From Galaxea fascicularis (taxonomy: Eukaryota; Cnidaria; Anthozoa; Scleractinia; Euphylliidae): a stretch of DNA of 64,000 nucleotides. Positions 55,201-64,000 of the stretch are shown here, piece by piece. The stretch spans positions 12,326,306 through 12,390,305 of the forward strand of contig OX419341.1 of the NCBI GenBank assembly GCA_948470475.1, in the 5' to 3' direction. Both the position numbers and the translations under genes were made by a program. Below the pieces are notes generated by a model that worked only from the letters and a program-made list of their open reading frames with translations, did not search any database and was not told the origin of the DNA. Position 1 is the stretch's first letter, and each line of letters starts with the position of its first letter.

Positions 55201-58200
55201 CAGGAGGGGAGTGGGTCTATTCTTGATTTGACATCACAATCTACTTTGCATGCATGTTTACAAAGAGTTGATGCAATGTTAATCAGTTTGTGACGCCAAA
55301 TCAGGAATAGATCCATGCCCCTTCTGACTCAGTCATGAAACAAATAATTCTCAGTTTTAAAGCCTACAAAAAGTCAAGATTTGGTTAAAATGAAAAAAAA
55401 AGGGAAAAAATGCTGCAATGCATTTCAAACAGGTGCAAAGATTTATTTTACTAAGTAGTGACTCCAGCATACACAGGTGTGTGTATGGTTAACAAGATGC
55501 CTGGAGGCGTTAACATTGGATGCATAATTTGCCACAAACTTTGACTGGTTATGCAGGTAGCCAAACACACAATGGTTCAGTTACTTGTCACCTCGCCACA
55601 AGGAAGACTCACCACCAGTAAACTTGCCACCGACAGGCATCTCACCACCACTAAACTCGCTACTAAGGGTTATCTTGCCACCAGTGCTTTAGCTGACCGA
55701 ACAATAATCAAAAAATATTTGGCAGTTTCATTTCGAGGTTATTTGCACTGCGTGAAGTGCGTGCGGTGGACGTATGTAAAAAATAAAGTCACAAACCATT
55801 CAATAATGGGAATTTAACACCATCCAACTTAAAGGCCAGCAAGATGTACACCCTATTATGGTTTACTTGAGGAGATTTATCTCTCAGTTTGCTGAAGAGT
55901 GTAGGAATGTTGTGCTCTCTGACCCCTACATCAAATCTTGCTTGATCAAATTTCAAATTATGCAAATTTGTGTTACAGTGTAAAACAGTCAAGCGTACAA
56001 AATATAAAACAGTGAAACTTATATCGTCTTCTTTTCATTAGGACAAATAAAAAGATTATGAAGCTTGTCACACGACTGGAATGCAAATGATGCACAGTTG
56101 AAAACACAAAACTAAAGCAATGAACGAACAAATCAATCTCTTTTCAATCATCTAACTTATGGTCAACCTATGTTATGGCGCTGTGAGAATGAAATCTTTA
56201 CTTAAAAGGTTTTCTCTGACAAATGAGCACATACAGAACAAGGAACTGCTGCTGATCAGCTAGCCGCACTGTTTGGCAATTCTAGCAGCACATGGCTCCT
56301 TAAAGTACAGGAATGAAATTGAAAAAAAAAAAGACTTAGAAAAAAGCCAACAACACCGGGTATCAGAGGCGGTCACCCATCCAAGTAGTAACCTCAACCA
56401 TCAGGGCTTGACTTCAGTGACAAACACAAGCACATGGCTAATTGCCATATGAGACTACAATGACTACGAAACTCGTCCCAAACTTTTTTTTACTGGTCTG
56501 CCTATGCATCCCACGTAAAAACATTAGATTCAAACTACATGTATAGCAGAGTGTTGTAGTTACACACAGCTTGCTTATTAACTGGAAATTGACATTCATC
56601 TTAAAATAGTTTTGTTTCTTTTCTTTTACACTGACATTTGGAACATTGCAGACTACAGGCTGGGAGAGAAAGTGTAGGAATTATGGACATTGAACAGAAA
56701 GCTCTGGCCTCTGGGGGGAAAGAACGACTTGGTCCTTCATCCAAAGCATTAGTTGCAGTTGGAGGAACAAAATCATCAACAGCATTAGTACAACAAAAGA
56801 AAGCAGCCACACTTCCAAAACCACAGTGGCATCCACCATGGAAACTAATGAGGGTCAGAAGATTAACACTAAAATGTTGAAGGGAAAGGAACTCAGATCT
56901 ATGATTTTTTCACATCACAGACAATGCAATATTTCATGGAATTGTTGTAACCAGCTTGCAGTAAACTTCATATGTGTCACTGGTGTTTTTTTTTTTTTTG
57001 CAGTGATGTCACAATTTTGTCCTTACAACTATAACTTTACGAACATTATATTTCATATCAACCCAAGAAAGTGCTTGTGTATCCACTGTTTCAAATTTAG
57101 CTTCTGCAAAGCATTAATTAGCCAGGTGTCTAGGCTATTCTAACAAATGCCCACTCTTGGGTTTTGTGATATGAAATGAAGTGAATGTTGAATTGAGTAT
57201 TCCTTGTTGCTTGTTGTGTTGTAGGTAATCAGTGGTCACACAGGTTGGGTGAGATCAGTGGCTGTGGAACCTGGTAACCAGTGGTTTGCGACAGGATCTG
57301 CAGATCGTACAATTAAGGTACAGGTCACAAGAACAGCACAGGAATGGCCCACAAAAAAAGCAGATCTAAAGTTTACATCACAACCCTTTGACTCTAAAAA
57401 CTCAAAATTTATTTGCAACACTAGTATCACTATTTCGAATGACAAGGTTTCAGAAGTTATTTCCCTGTACAAACCTTACTGGCAATGATTCTATTGTAGT
57501 TATAAGAATTAAATAGACTGACTCTATCCAGACTATCAGGCTATTGATGCAACTGTTATGGTGTCATTTTTCATCAGTGGAGATTTGTTTTTTAGATCTG
57601 GGAGCTTGGAAGTGGCAAGTTAAAGTTGTCTCTCACAGGTCATATCAGCACCGTCCGTGGATTGGCAGTCAGTGCAAGGCAACCTTATCTGTTCTCATGT
57701 GGAGAAGACAAACAAGTCAAATGTTGGGACTTGGAGTATAACAAGGTACTGGCTGTGCTAGCAGAAGTTGCTCAATGAAATTATGATTTACATTTCACAC
57801 ACTGGTTTGGTGATAACAGACTATGTAAATTATGTTACCATCATTTTATAGTATTTTGTATTGAAAATGTCAGCTGTTTCCTGTTTCCTACTTTCTCTTT
57901 CCTTCCTTCTTTCTTTCTTACTCTTTTTCTCTCCTCTTTCTGTTCAGTTCTAGTTCAACATAGATTCTTTTGTACTCAAGTCATGGCATAATAATTAATA
58001 ATAATAACTTATATAGCACATTTTTCATGCCGAACATGATCAAATGCGCTTTACAATTTAATAAAATGAATTAAAAATAAATAAAATTTACAAGCAATTA
58101 TGATTAAAAATAAATTAATGTATAAATAATAATAATAATAATAATAATAATAATTACAAGGCAAACAATAAATATTTGACGAGTTAAAATGTATAAGAAT

Positions 58201-61200
58201 TACAAATTAAAAGCTTGTTTAAAAAGATATGTTTTGAGGTGGCACCTAAAACTTGAAAGAGAGTCAAGACTAGATATTTTACAGGGCAGATTGTTCCAAA
58301 GCTTCAGGGCTGCATAACAAAAAGCTCTTCCTCCAAGTGTTGAGAGTATCTTGCCACTAGGAGTCTTAAGCATAATTCTTTGGCTAGATCTGAGTAAATA
58401 TCTAGTTGATGATTTCCGACTGATCAATTCAAAGATATAATCAGGTGCCATGCTGTGAATAGCTTTAAAGGTAAAGAGCAGAATTTTAAATTCAATGCGG
58501 TACTTAACTGGTGTGCAGGGTTTTCAATAAAATTTGAAGTAGGTGGATGGTAGAAGAGTAGTAGGCGGTTGTTACAGTGAAGGGGCCGTAAGGCCCTGTC
58601 TTCTAGGGGGGTCTGGGGGCATGCCCCCCCAGAAATTTTTTAAATCTAGAAGCTCAGAAATGCCATTTCCAGCATTCTAAGCACCAAAATGAGTACAACA
58701 GACAATGAATATTTCTTAACATCAAAAACGATTTTTTTAATTTTTCTACACGACTAATAGACTATAAAGGAGGATTTGTATTCATTATCAGTATTATCCT
58801 GTAATTTTAAGACCACTGAAATAGCAGACGCACTATACTGAGAACTGGAAACTATTTAAACCATTCGACTCTCATAATTTATAATATGTATTATCATATC
58901 ACAGCTTAACGGAAAAAGAACGGAGAGAATGAAAACAAAATTGAGAATGGCAAAAGTTGCACGGTTCATACGAAATTGATTCAGTTCTTAGGATTTGTGT
59001 TGACTCGCAGTCTTTCAAGTCTACATAAACAGAAAATCAAATACATTTTATGCCCACTCACCTGCATCTGGAAGTGGGCATGCTTTCTTCGAAAAATATG
59101 CCAATATACTAGGATTTCCATCGCCCGCAGCGCGCTTTCTCTCAGCCATAGTGTTTTTTTAAAACACGTGAAAACCGGAAGAGAAAACAGCGTGTAATCA
59201 AGGCATATTCGCCACCAGTCCTTCTCGCCTCTGTAATCAACATGGCGGACTGCGAATGTCAAAGTGTCAATCGGCGTTGATATACATTCAAAAGACGTTA
59301 CTTAAAATCATCCATAGCAAAAAATGAGACCTAATATCAAAGTAAGGAACTTTCATTTACGAGTGCCTTTGTTTATATAACTTCAATGCAATGTTAAAAG
59401 CCTTCAAATGAAAAAGTAAACTTTGAGAGTTCGAATGGCAAAAGTCAGCAAAAGTAGGCGGCGCTGATATCGAAAGTACCGTATTTATTCGTCTATAAGC
59501 CGAGCGATTTTTTCCTGAAGGAGCCGTTTGTTGTTTTTGACAAGAAGTAAATACGGCTTACTGTTCGTACTCAGTGTCAACATTGAATCCATCTCCTCCT
59601 CCAATCCAATCAGAATTGCCCATTCCCACACTTGGTAAACAAATTCGTAACACGATACGGTGATGAAATTTGCGTGTAAATGCGTTTTTTCTGTGAGGGT
59701 AGCTTTTCTTTTGTTTGCGCATGTTGGAGGTACAAAACAATAATAGGCTTACAAGTGTTTTCTGTTGTACTGCCGTAAATTAAAACACTTTTCTGTTTCG
59801 AAACTTTTGCGTTCATTTCAGTTTGTTTGAAAATGGAATTCTCTGAATTATGGTCTCGGCTTATAGCCGAGTATTTTCAATTTACAGGTTTTAAAACCCT
59901 TCCAGATTAAAAGAGAAAGACGTTTAGGGTCTCGGCTTATAGCCAAGATCGGCTTGTAGACGAATAAATACGGTAGCTGCCGGAGTTCGCTGGTTGCCGG
60001 CTTCTAATGAAAACCCTGGGTGTGATATGACTGAACTTCGGTTCCTTGAAAATTAGTCTTGCAGCTGCATTCTGAACTCTTTGTAACTTTTCAATTTGTA
60101 CTTGTGGAAGTCCGTAAAGTAAGCTGTTACAGTAATCTAATCAGCTTGACACAAATGCATGAATTAAGGTCTCGGTGGATTTACGCGTTAAATGTTTTCT
60201 TATTCACATAATGTTATGAAGATAATAGAATGATGTATTACAAATTTTGTTTACGTGGGAGTTCATTGACAGCTTGTCATCAATAAAAACACCGCGATTT
60301 TTCACAACTGACGATCTCATTACATCAGAGTTACCCCCCGGTAATCGAAGAAATATTAACTTTAGTTAGCTGTTGTCTGGTTCCTATGATAAGAAATTCC
60401 GTTTTTTTCATCATTGAGAAGGGGTTTGTCGTGTTCCATCCACAAGCGTATGTCCTTTATAAAATTTTGCATGGCAAATGTGGCGTCTTGTTGGCTAGAC
60501 AGCACGTCAGGCCTGAAGGAAAGATATAAGTGTGAATCATCCGCATAGCAATGAGAGTCTGGAAGATGTCTTTCAATTATATGGAATAGTTTTGAAGAGT
60601 AGATGATATATAATAGGGGACCTAGACAGGATCCTTGTGGGACACCCCAATCAACAGAGCAACTGTTAGAGAGGGTACTGGGAATAGAAACACGTTGTCT
60701 TCTGGTCATCAAGTATGAGGTAAACCAATCTAATGGTGCTCCAGAAATTCCAAATGAAGTTTGAAGTCTACACAGAAGTAAACTGTTATCAACTGTATCA
60801 AAGGCTGCGCTCAAGTCTAATAAGACAAGTAGAACAGCATGCTGAGAATTCATTTTCATCAGAATATCGTTAGTAACTTTCAAAAGTGCCATTTCTGTAC
60901 TATGGTTCTTCCTGAACGCAGATTGTAGCGGAGGGTAATCTGTATTTAAAGTGTGATTAAATAGAATAACTTCATTTCAAGCAGTAGCCTATTCCCTCTG
61001 ACTTTCCCTGTTTGTTTCTAGGTTGTAAGACACTACCATGGTCACCTGAGTGCTATTTATTCTTTGGATCTTCATCCCACTATTGATGTATTGTTCACCT
61101 GTGGAAGGGATGCAACAACAAGGGTAACAGATATCTTGCTCTAGGCTAGTGCTTTATTTTTAAGTATTATTCTTATCCTTGACTTGGTTTGTGCCTCTTG

Positions 61201-63947
61201 TGTGGTAGTTGAGGTCACATTTTCCTAACCTTAGTTTGTACTCTTTTCCAATTTGCAGTGAATTATTTACAAGTATGCAATTATTTTTCTGTGAGAGACT
61301 TGCTGTGAACTGTCTGGGTAGTTTTTCTGTTATGATACTGAACTGAGGAGCTCAGCATTTTGAGAAAGTATCTTGTTTTTGCAGCCACACTATTTAGCGC
61401 CCCATTGTTAAGCTGTTGAATTGATTGAGGACATAGCGGTATTAAAACTCTCCAAACTGGTATGTTTGCTCCATGCTAGGTGTGGGACATGAGAACAAAA
61501 GCCTGTATTCACACCCTGACTGGTCATACCAGTACAGTGGCAGTTGTGAAATCTCAAGCAGCAGAACCTCAGGTTAGCACTGAATCTTTGTTACAGTAAT
61601 ATATATTTTTCCATACTCATTTAAAAGACTGCATGTCAGAACATACCCATGAAACCTATCACTAACCTTAAGTATACATATAGTTGCAGTTGAGTGAAAT
61701 TCAAACAGTATTAGTTCAGTTTGTCTGTAATGCTGTATGCTGAATTGAGAGTATTGTAGGCAGGTGATTCTGAAATGAATATTGTCAGATACAGGGTATA
61801 TGCAGGTGAAAGATTCTAAATGATTCTAAAAGATTCTAAATTTCCTATATCAGAATTCCATATCAGCTCTGAGCAATTTGAGTTGATTTGTATGCACACA
61901 AGTAGTGGCCAGGAAATCGCATATTTATTCACCTAAAAGCTAAGCAAGTTTTTTGGGAAAAAAGAATCAACCAAAATAAGAATAATGTGCAAAATTAACA
62001 TCATTTTAAGTGCTCTTCCTCTGTACCACATATCTTCCTTTCTCTGCTTTTCCATCAGTGGACTCAACCTATTTGGTCAGAAACTCTTGTATTATTTTTA
62101 AAGCAAAAAAGTGCACCTAAAATTTTCTAACTGTCCAGATGATTGGATGTCTTGAGAAGCTAATCAGAGCATTTATTTGTGACATAGACTGCACAGTAGG
62201 CAGGAGGTGGTTGGATGTTTTACCCAGGTCATCTCATTTTTGCTGTGCTACAGAAATCTTAGAGCTTTGTTTGTACACTTGGAGAAGGTTGTGGTACCTC
62301 TCCTGTCTGACAGCCATAGCTTACAAGAGTCTAAGCAATTCTCATGAAGGCCTTTTCCTTTTCCTCCAGTTGAACTCTAATATGCAAATTATTTCATTGA
62401 GCCTTGTTGAACATACATGTATGTTTATTGAGCTCCTTGTCTTACGTGGCAGCCAGACACGATGCCATTTTGACTCTTATTGATCAAATGAGTTTATTTT
62501 TAGGTTATAACAGGAAGCCATGACTGTACCATTCGTCTTTGGGACTTGGCAGCTGGCAAGTCTAAAGTCACACTAACTAACCACAAGAAAAGCATCAGGG
62601 CACTGGTTCTACACCCATCACAGTAAGTGGCTTTAGTTAGGCAAGAAGCAAACCAAAACACATGAAAATGATTGTTATAAAATCAAGGTTGTTATTAGAA
62701 GCCAGGTCCTAGGTAGCAGCAGCTGTCTCTGCTGTTAAGGTATTTAAGATTTTTGATTTTGTTTAGTGTTTTCTTAAGACAAGTTTTAGTGTAATAATAG
62801 TATATAAGGACTGGTCCGCCTTGATTAGCTCTAAGATACTTGTGGCCCAGTCTATCTGTAATTTATCTTGCATAAAATAAATAAACTTGAACTTGAAAAC
62901 AGCAGAGCAAAGAAATCTTAAGATACCTGCCAATTATGAATCCTATGGCTTCCTATTTCTTCAATTAACAAAACCCCTGATAAAATATTATAAGATTATT
63001 TGTGCCTGCTATGATTGGTTGAATTGAGTACATTATTTAACAAGTAGATTCCATTTGGCAGTGCATGTGTACTCAGAATACATGGATGATGTCAAAATGT
63101 GGTGAGAACAAAGAAGTATACAAGGAGACCATACCATTGCTCTCAATATGGCAAGCATGTGACCCCAGCACTGTCCAGCTGAAAAACCACATGGAGTCGA
63201 ATGAAATAACAAGGGCCTACACTCCCACTGTATCATAGCTAATCTGCTAATTTACTTGATAGGTTTTCATTTGCATCTGCTTCTCCTGACAATATCAAAC
63301 AGTGGAAGTTCCCAGATGGAAATTTCCTTCAGAATCTTGCTGGGCACAACTCCATAGTGAACTGTATGGCAGTCAATTCAGATGGTGTGTTAGTGTCAGG
63401 AGGTAGGTATTATTGATTTTTTGCAAGTACATAAGTCATTTACTTCACAAGATATAGTATAGCTTCATGTATGCTTTGCACACAAAGGAAACAATTTCAA
63501 GAAGTATGTTCAGGAATATTGTTAACAATTTTATTTTCCCTTTTTTCTCCAGGTAAACTTTCAAAACAAAATTCTTACGTTTTGGTAGTTGGTTGATCAA
63601 AAAGCAAATTTTTCATAAGACTGTTACAGTACCATTTTGGATCAAAGAAGCCTGTCAACCAAAATATTTTCAATGAAATAGTGGTGGTAATAATGAGTGA
63701 CGTCCTGTGGGTTTTCACTCATGAGTCAGTGTGATGCTGATACTTTCTTGCAGGTGATAACGGGACCATGCATTTCTGGGACTGGAGGACTGGATACAAC
63801 TTTCAGCGTTCCCAGGCATCAGTGCAGCCTGGGTCACTTGATAGTGAGGCCGGTATATTTGCAATGACCTTTGACCTGAGCAGCAGTCGACTTATTACAT
63901 GTGAAGCTGACAAGACCATCAAGATGTACAGAGAGGATGATACAGCT
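49248..63947 (+). CDS. PLRG1: Pleiotropic regulator 1 (PLRG1/Prp46), 13 exons, last exon outside
   Basis: Thirteen exons join in perfect phase into 495 residues; the human protein has 514, so about 20 C-terminal residues remain on an exon beyond 64000. The N-terminus ([19 protein letters not shown]) is the family signature. A proline/charged linker (residues 40-195) ends with [11 protein letters not shown], the conserved lead-in to the WD40 domain. Seven WD repeats follow (about 199-495), for example [29 protein letters not shown]...[38 protein letters not shown] and [15 protein letters not shown]1 is a nuclear scaffold of the Prp19/CDC5L (NineTeen) complex needed for catalytic activation of the spliceosome. 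All introns seen are GT-AG. Intron 2 (4.6 kb) and intron 8 (3.3 kb) are swollen by transposons. Confidence 0.97.
49332..49438 (+). CDS. PLRG1: PLRG1 exon 2
   Basis: Acceptor CTTTTTCAG before GATATT; donor CAAGAG|GTAAGA. It encodes the N-terminal signature [18 protein letters not shown]. Leaves two bases. Confidence 0.95.
49665..49935. repeat. Two-copy tandem duplication, about 147 bp
   Basis: CGATTCCAACGT-CTACAACTAG, TAATACTAA-TTAAGATTCA and GATACAATCTT recur in order at 49667 and 49814. Preceded by short GTTCGCAAACG repeats. Confidence 0.75.
50042..50446 (-). pseudogene. MULE-type transposase C-terminal relic
   Basis: A 134-codon minus-strand frame contains [17 protein letters not shown], close to the '(T/M)NN--EGWHN-LNR-A' block found after the catalytic domain in animal MULE/FLYWCH-type transposase genes, then [13 protein letters not shown] and a C-terminal basic helix. 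Catalytic DDE residues are upstream and not found. It could have supplied or be related to the transposase for the 9-bp-duplication MITEs in this window; that link is inference. Confidence 0.55.
51127..51686. mobile_element. MITE with GGGGGGTACTC ends
   Basis: GGGGGGGTACTC at the left pairs with GAGTACCCCCC at the right; subterminal words GTGTGCCGC / GCGGCACGT and ACCCTATTTAAGG recur inverted. About 555 bp. The plus-strand frame at 51246-51455 inside has no known domain. Confidence 0.75.
51700..52440 (-). pseudogene. Penelope-like reverse-transcriptase fragment
   Basis: Minus-strand pieces: [20 protein letters not shown] (about 52255), then [20 protein letters not shown] and [15 protein letters not shown] (about 51945-51845). 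The 'THGT-MGT' to 'FAN-FM--VE' spacing is that of Penelope-type polymerase. Frame breaks throughout. A different subfamily from the element at 31090-33650, whose motif reads [19 protein letters not shown]. Confidence 0.8.
53080..53156 (-). repeat. tRNA-derived SINE head, minus strand
   Basis: On the minus strand TGGCCCAGTGGTGAGAGCAC (A box) and GGTTCGATTCCCGGACT (B box) sit at pol III spacing, starting GGGGAGCAGGGA. A tail of about 60 bases with CATTACATTTACTCATG follows to about 53025. Different from the SINE at 4483. Confidence 0.8.
54038..54162 (+). CDS. PLRG1: PLRG1 exon 3
   Basis: Acceptor TTCATTTAG before TGATCAAGC; donor CAAATCAAG|GTAGAG. It encodes [19 protein letters not shown] and [20 protein letters not shown], matching the family's 'SKENL...YPANQG'. 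Confidence 0.93.
54462..54515 (+). CDS. PLRG1: PLRG1 exon 4
   Basis: Acceptor CATTCTTAG before TTTCAGATATT; donor GCTCCAG|GTAACA. It encodes [16 protein letters not shown] (family: GTHPYPPGPG). A second in-phase AG six bases downstream (TTTCAG|ATATT) could be used instead, removing two residues. Confidence 0.88.
54711..54807 (+). CDS. PLRG1: PLRG1 exon 5
   Basis: Acceptor TCTGCTGCAG before GTGTGACA; donor TTCACG|GTATGT. It encodes [19 protein letters not shown] and more; part of the poorly conserved linker, with VTLTAET matching human VALTADT. Confidence 0.9.
55090..55452. mobile_element. Foldback MITE in PLRG1 intron 5
   Basis: AAAATGAATCTTTGCACCTG at the left pairs with CAGGTGCAAAGATTTATTTT at the right. 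Complementarity continues inward through GCATTGC-GC and ATTTTTCC for well over 100 bases per arm. The rest of the intron (55453-56340) has a short CACCACCAGTAAACTTGCC-type repeat at 55588-55690 and nothing else recognised. Confidence 0.8.
56346..56455 (-). pseudogene. 5S rRNA pseudogene
   Basis: On the minus strand CACTGAAGTCAAGC, then TACTTGGATGGGTGACCGCC and, near the end, GGTGTTGTTGGCTTTTTT match the internal control region and 3' part of animal 5S rRNA, including the terminal T run. The 5' third is strongly diverged and the middle has mismatches. A dead dispersed 5S copy, or the head of a 5S-derived SINE, in PLRG1 intron 5. Confidence 0.75.
56652..56853 (+). CDS. PLRG1: PLRG1 exon 6
   Basis: Acceptor ACATTGCAG before ACTACAGG; donor ATGAGG|GTCAGA. 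It encodes residues 131-198 ending with [13 protein letters not shown], the invariant run before WD repeat 1. Confidence 0.95.
57225..57317 (+). CDS. PLRG1: PLRG1 exon 7
   Basis: Acceptor TGTGTTGTAG before GTAATC; donor ATTAAG|GTACAG. 31 codons: WD repeat 1, [18 protein letters not shown] and GSADRTIK. Confidence 0.97.
57596..57745 (+). CDS. PLRG1: PLRG1 exon 8
   Basis: Acceptor TTTTTTAG before ATCTGG; donor AACAAG|GTACTG. 50 codons: end of WD1 ([16 protein letters not shown]) and WD2 through [10 protein letters not shown]. Confidence 0.97.
58510..60024. mobile_element. 1503-bp CAGGG element, 6-bp TSD, inside the LINE
   Basis: The element 58516-60018 starts CAGGGTTTTCA and ends TGAAAACCCTG, flanked by exact GGTGTG (58510-58515, 60019-60024). 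Near the left end is the word GGGGGGTCTGGGGGCATGCC, a near-palindromic motif. It has no recognisable transposase and is itself invaded by the MITE at 59479-59973. Confidence 0.88.
59477..59975. mobile_element. 495-bp MITE with CCGTATTTATTCGTCTATA ends, TA flanks
   Basis: The ends CCGTATTTATTCGTCTATAA and complement (GACGAATAAATACGG) are flanked by TA (59477-59478, 59974-59975), typical of Tc1/mariner-type insertion. Subterminal GGCTTATAGCCGAG words are repeated inside the right end. Innermost of the three nested elements. Confidence 0.85.
61022..61123 (+). CDS. PLRG1: PLRG1 exon 9
   Basis: Acceptor TGTTTCTAG before GTTGTAAG; donor ACAAGG|GTAACA. 34 codons: WD3, [19 protein letters not shown] and TCGRDATTR. 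Confidence 0.97.
61480..61572 (+). CDS. PLRG1: PLRG1 exon 10
   Basis: Acceptor CATGCTAG before GTGTGG; donor CCTCAG|GTTAGC. 31 codons: [20 protein letters not shown] and AAEPQ, bridging WD3 and WD4. Confidence 0.97.
61573..62503 (+). other. PLRG1 intron 10
   Basis: No repeat or nested gene recognised; the 114-codon plus-strand frame at 62139-62483 has no known domain and ends at the intron's polypyrimidine tract, so I treat it as chance. Confidence 0.6.
62504..62622 (+). CDS. PLRG1: PLRG1 exon 11
   Basis: Acceptor ATTTTTAG before GTTATAAC; donor CATCACA|GTAAGT. It encodes [20 protein letters not shown] and the start of WD5 ([15 protein letters not shown]). Leaves two bases. Confidence 0.96.
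63263..63402 (+). CDS. PLRG1: PLRG1 exon 12
   Basis: Acceptor TACTTGATAG before GTTTTC; donor TCAGGAG|GTAGGT. It encodes [19 protein letters not shown] and [20 protein letters not shown]. Enters with two bases carried over, leaves one. Confidence 0.96.
63754..63947 (+). CDS. PLRG1: PLRG1 exon 13 (penultimate)
   Basis: Acceptor TTTCTTGCAG before GTGATAAC; donor ACAGCT|GTAGGT. It encodes [30 protein letters not shown] and [14 protein letters not shown], the final WD repeat. Ends in phase 0. The remaining C-terminal tail (about 20 residues in animals) is outside the window. Confidence 0.96.
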
Positions 63948-64000
63948 GTAGGTTCTATTTTGTAGCTACCAAACATAAAAAGTATCTTTTTAATGATGCA

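Larger units (their letters stand above)
57990..60920 (-). pseudogene. LINE reverse transcriptase split by a transposon
   Basis: On the minus strand [55 protein letters not shown] and [13 protein letters not shown] (60892-60362) are polymerase motifs with YADD intact. After the 58516-60018 insertion the C-terminal block follows (58451-58200, [17 protein letters not shown]), then a 3' tail with GCGCTTTACAATTT and AAT microsatellite (58122-58153). 5'-truncated near 60920. The order and interruption show the LINE was there first. Confidence 0.88.
57746..61021 (+). other. PLRG1 intron 8
   Basis: A 3.3-kb intron carrying a minus-strand LINE (57990-60920) with a CAGGG element inside it and a TA-flanked MITE inside that. 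Without these insertions the intron would be a few hundred bases, like most others in the gene. Confidence 0.92.

Noticed and set aside
62139..62483. 114-codon frame in PLRG1 intron 10
   Set aside because: No homology I recognise and no splice sites that would join it in frame; the PLRG1 exons on both sides fit each other without it.

Overview
This is eukaryotic, intron-rich, AT-rich animal DNA with two recognisable host genes set in dense repeats. The repeat mix (Penelope-like elements, a Polinton/Maverick, several LINE clades, tRNA-derived SINEs, many foldback MITEs) and the conservation of the two genes suggest an anthozoan cnidarian, most likely a stony coral. That assignment is inference; no organelle or species-diagnostic gene is present.

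Host genes. (1) A five-exon minus-strand gene (26205 down to 14524) joins in perfect phase into a 371-residue protein that I recognise as the HIRA-interacting protein 3 (HIRIP3) homologue, a histone chaperone-type nuclear protein. (2) Thirteen plus-strand exons from 49248 to 63947 join in perfect phase into 495 residues of PLRG1 (Prp46), the WD40 subunit of the spliceosomal NineTeen complex; only a short last exon lies beyond the window. (3) A probable terminal exon at 7123-7379 (minus) belongs to a gene I cannot name.

Layout. 1-7100: repeat debris, a SINE, a relic of an unknown protein, and a 705-bp transposon with 6-bp target duplications. 7123-8285: orphan terminal exon, MITE and LINE debris. 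8286-13390: a 5.1-kb decayed Polinton bounded by an exact 6-bp duplication. 14524-26205: HIRIP3, with transposons in its introns, including a three-level nest in intron 1. 26600-28100: a roughly 20-bp satellite, itself invaded twice. 29000-30640: MITEs. 31070-33650: a Penelope-like element broken by two cleanly bounded insertions. 33955-37056: an LTR retrotransposon with 120-bp LTRs and a MYND zinc finger, lacking reverse transcriptase. 37090-46400: MITEs, satellites, LINE relics and a minisatellite. 47826-49160: a tandem repeat directly upstream of PLRG1. 49248-64000: PLRG1, whose introns hold a MULE-type relic, a Penelope fragment, a SINE, a 5S rRNA pseudogene and a second nested LINE/transposon stack.

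The two named genes act in different nuclear processes (chromatin assembly and pre-mRNA splicing) and show no sign of co-regulation. The main value of the window beyond them is the set of mobile-element boundaries that can be resolved to the base, which sorts many elements into groups by duplication length (6 bp with CAGGG ends, 9 bp hairpins, TTAA, TAA).
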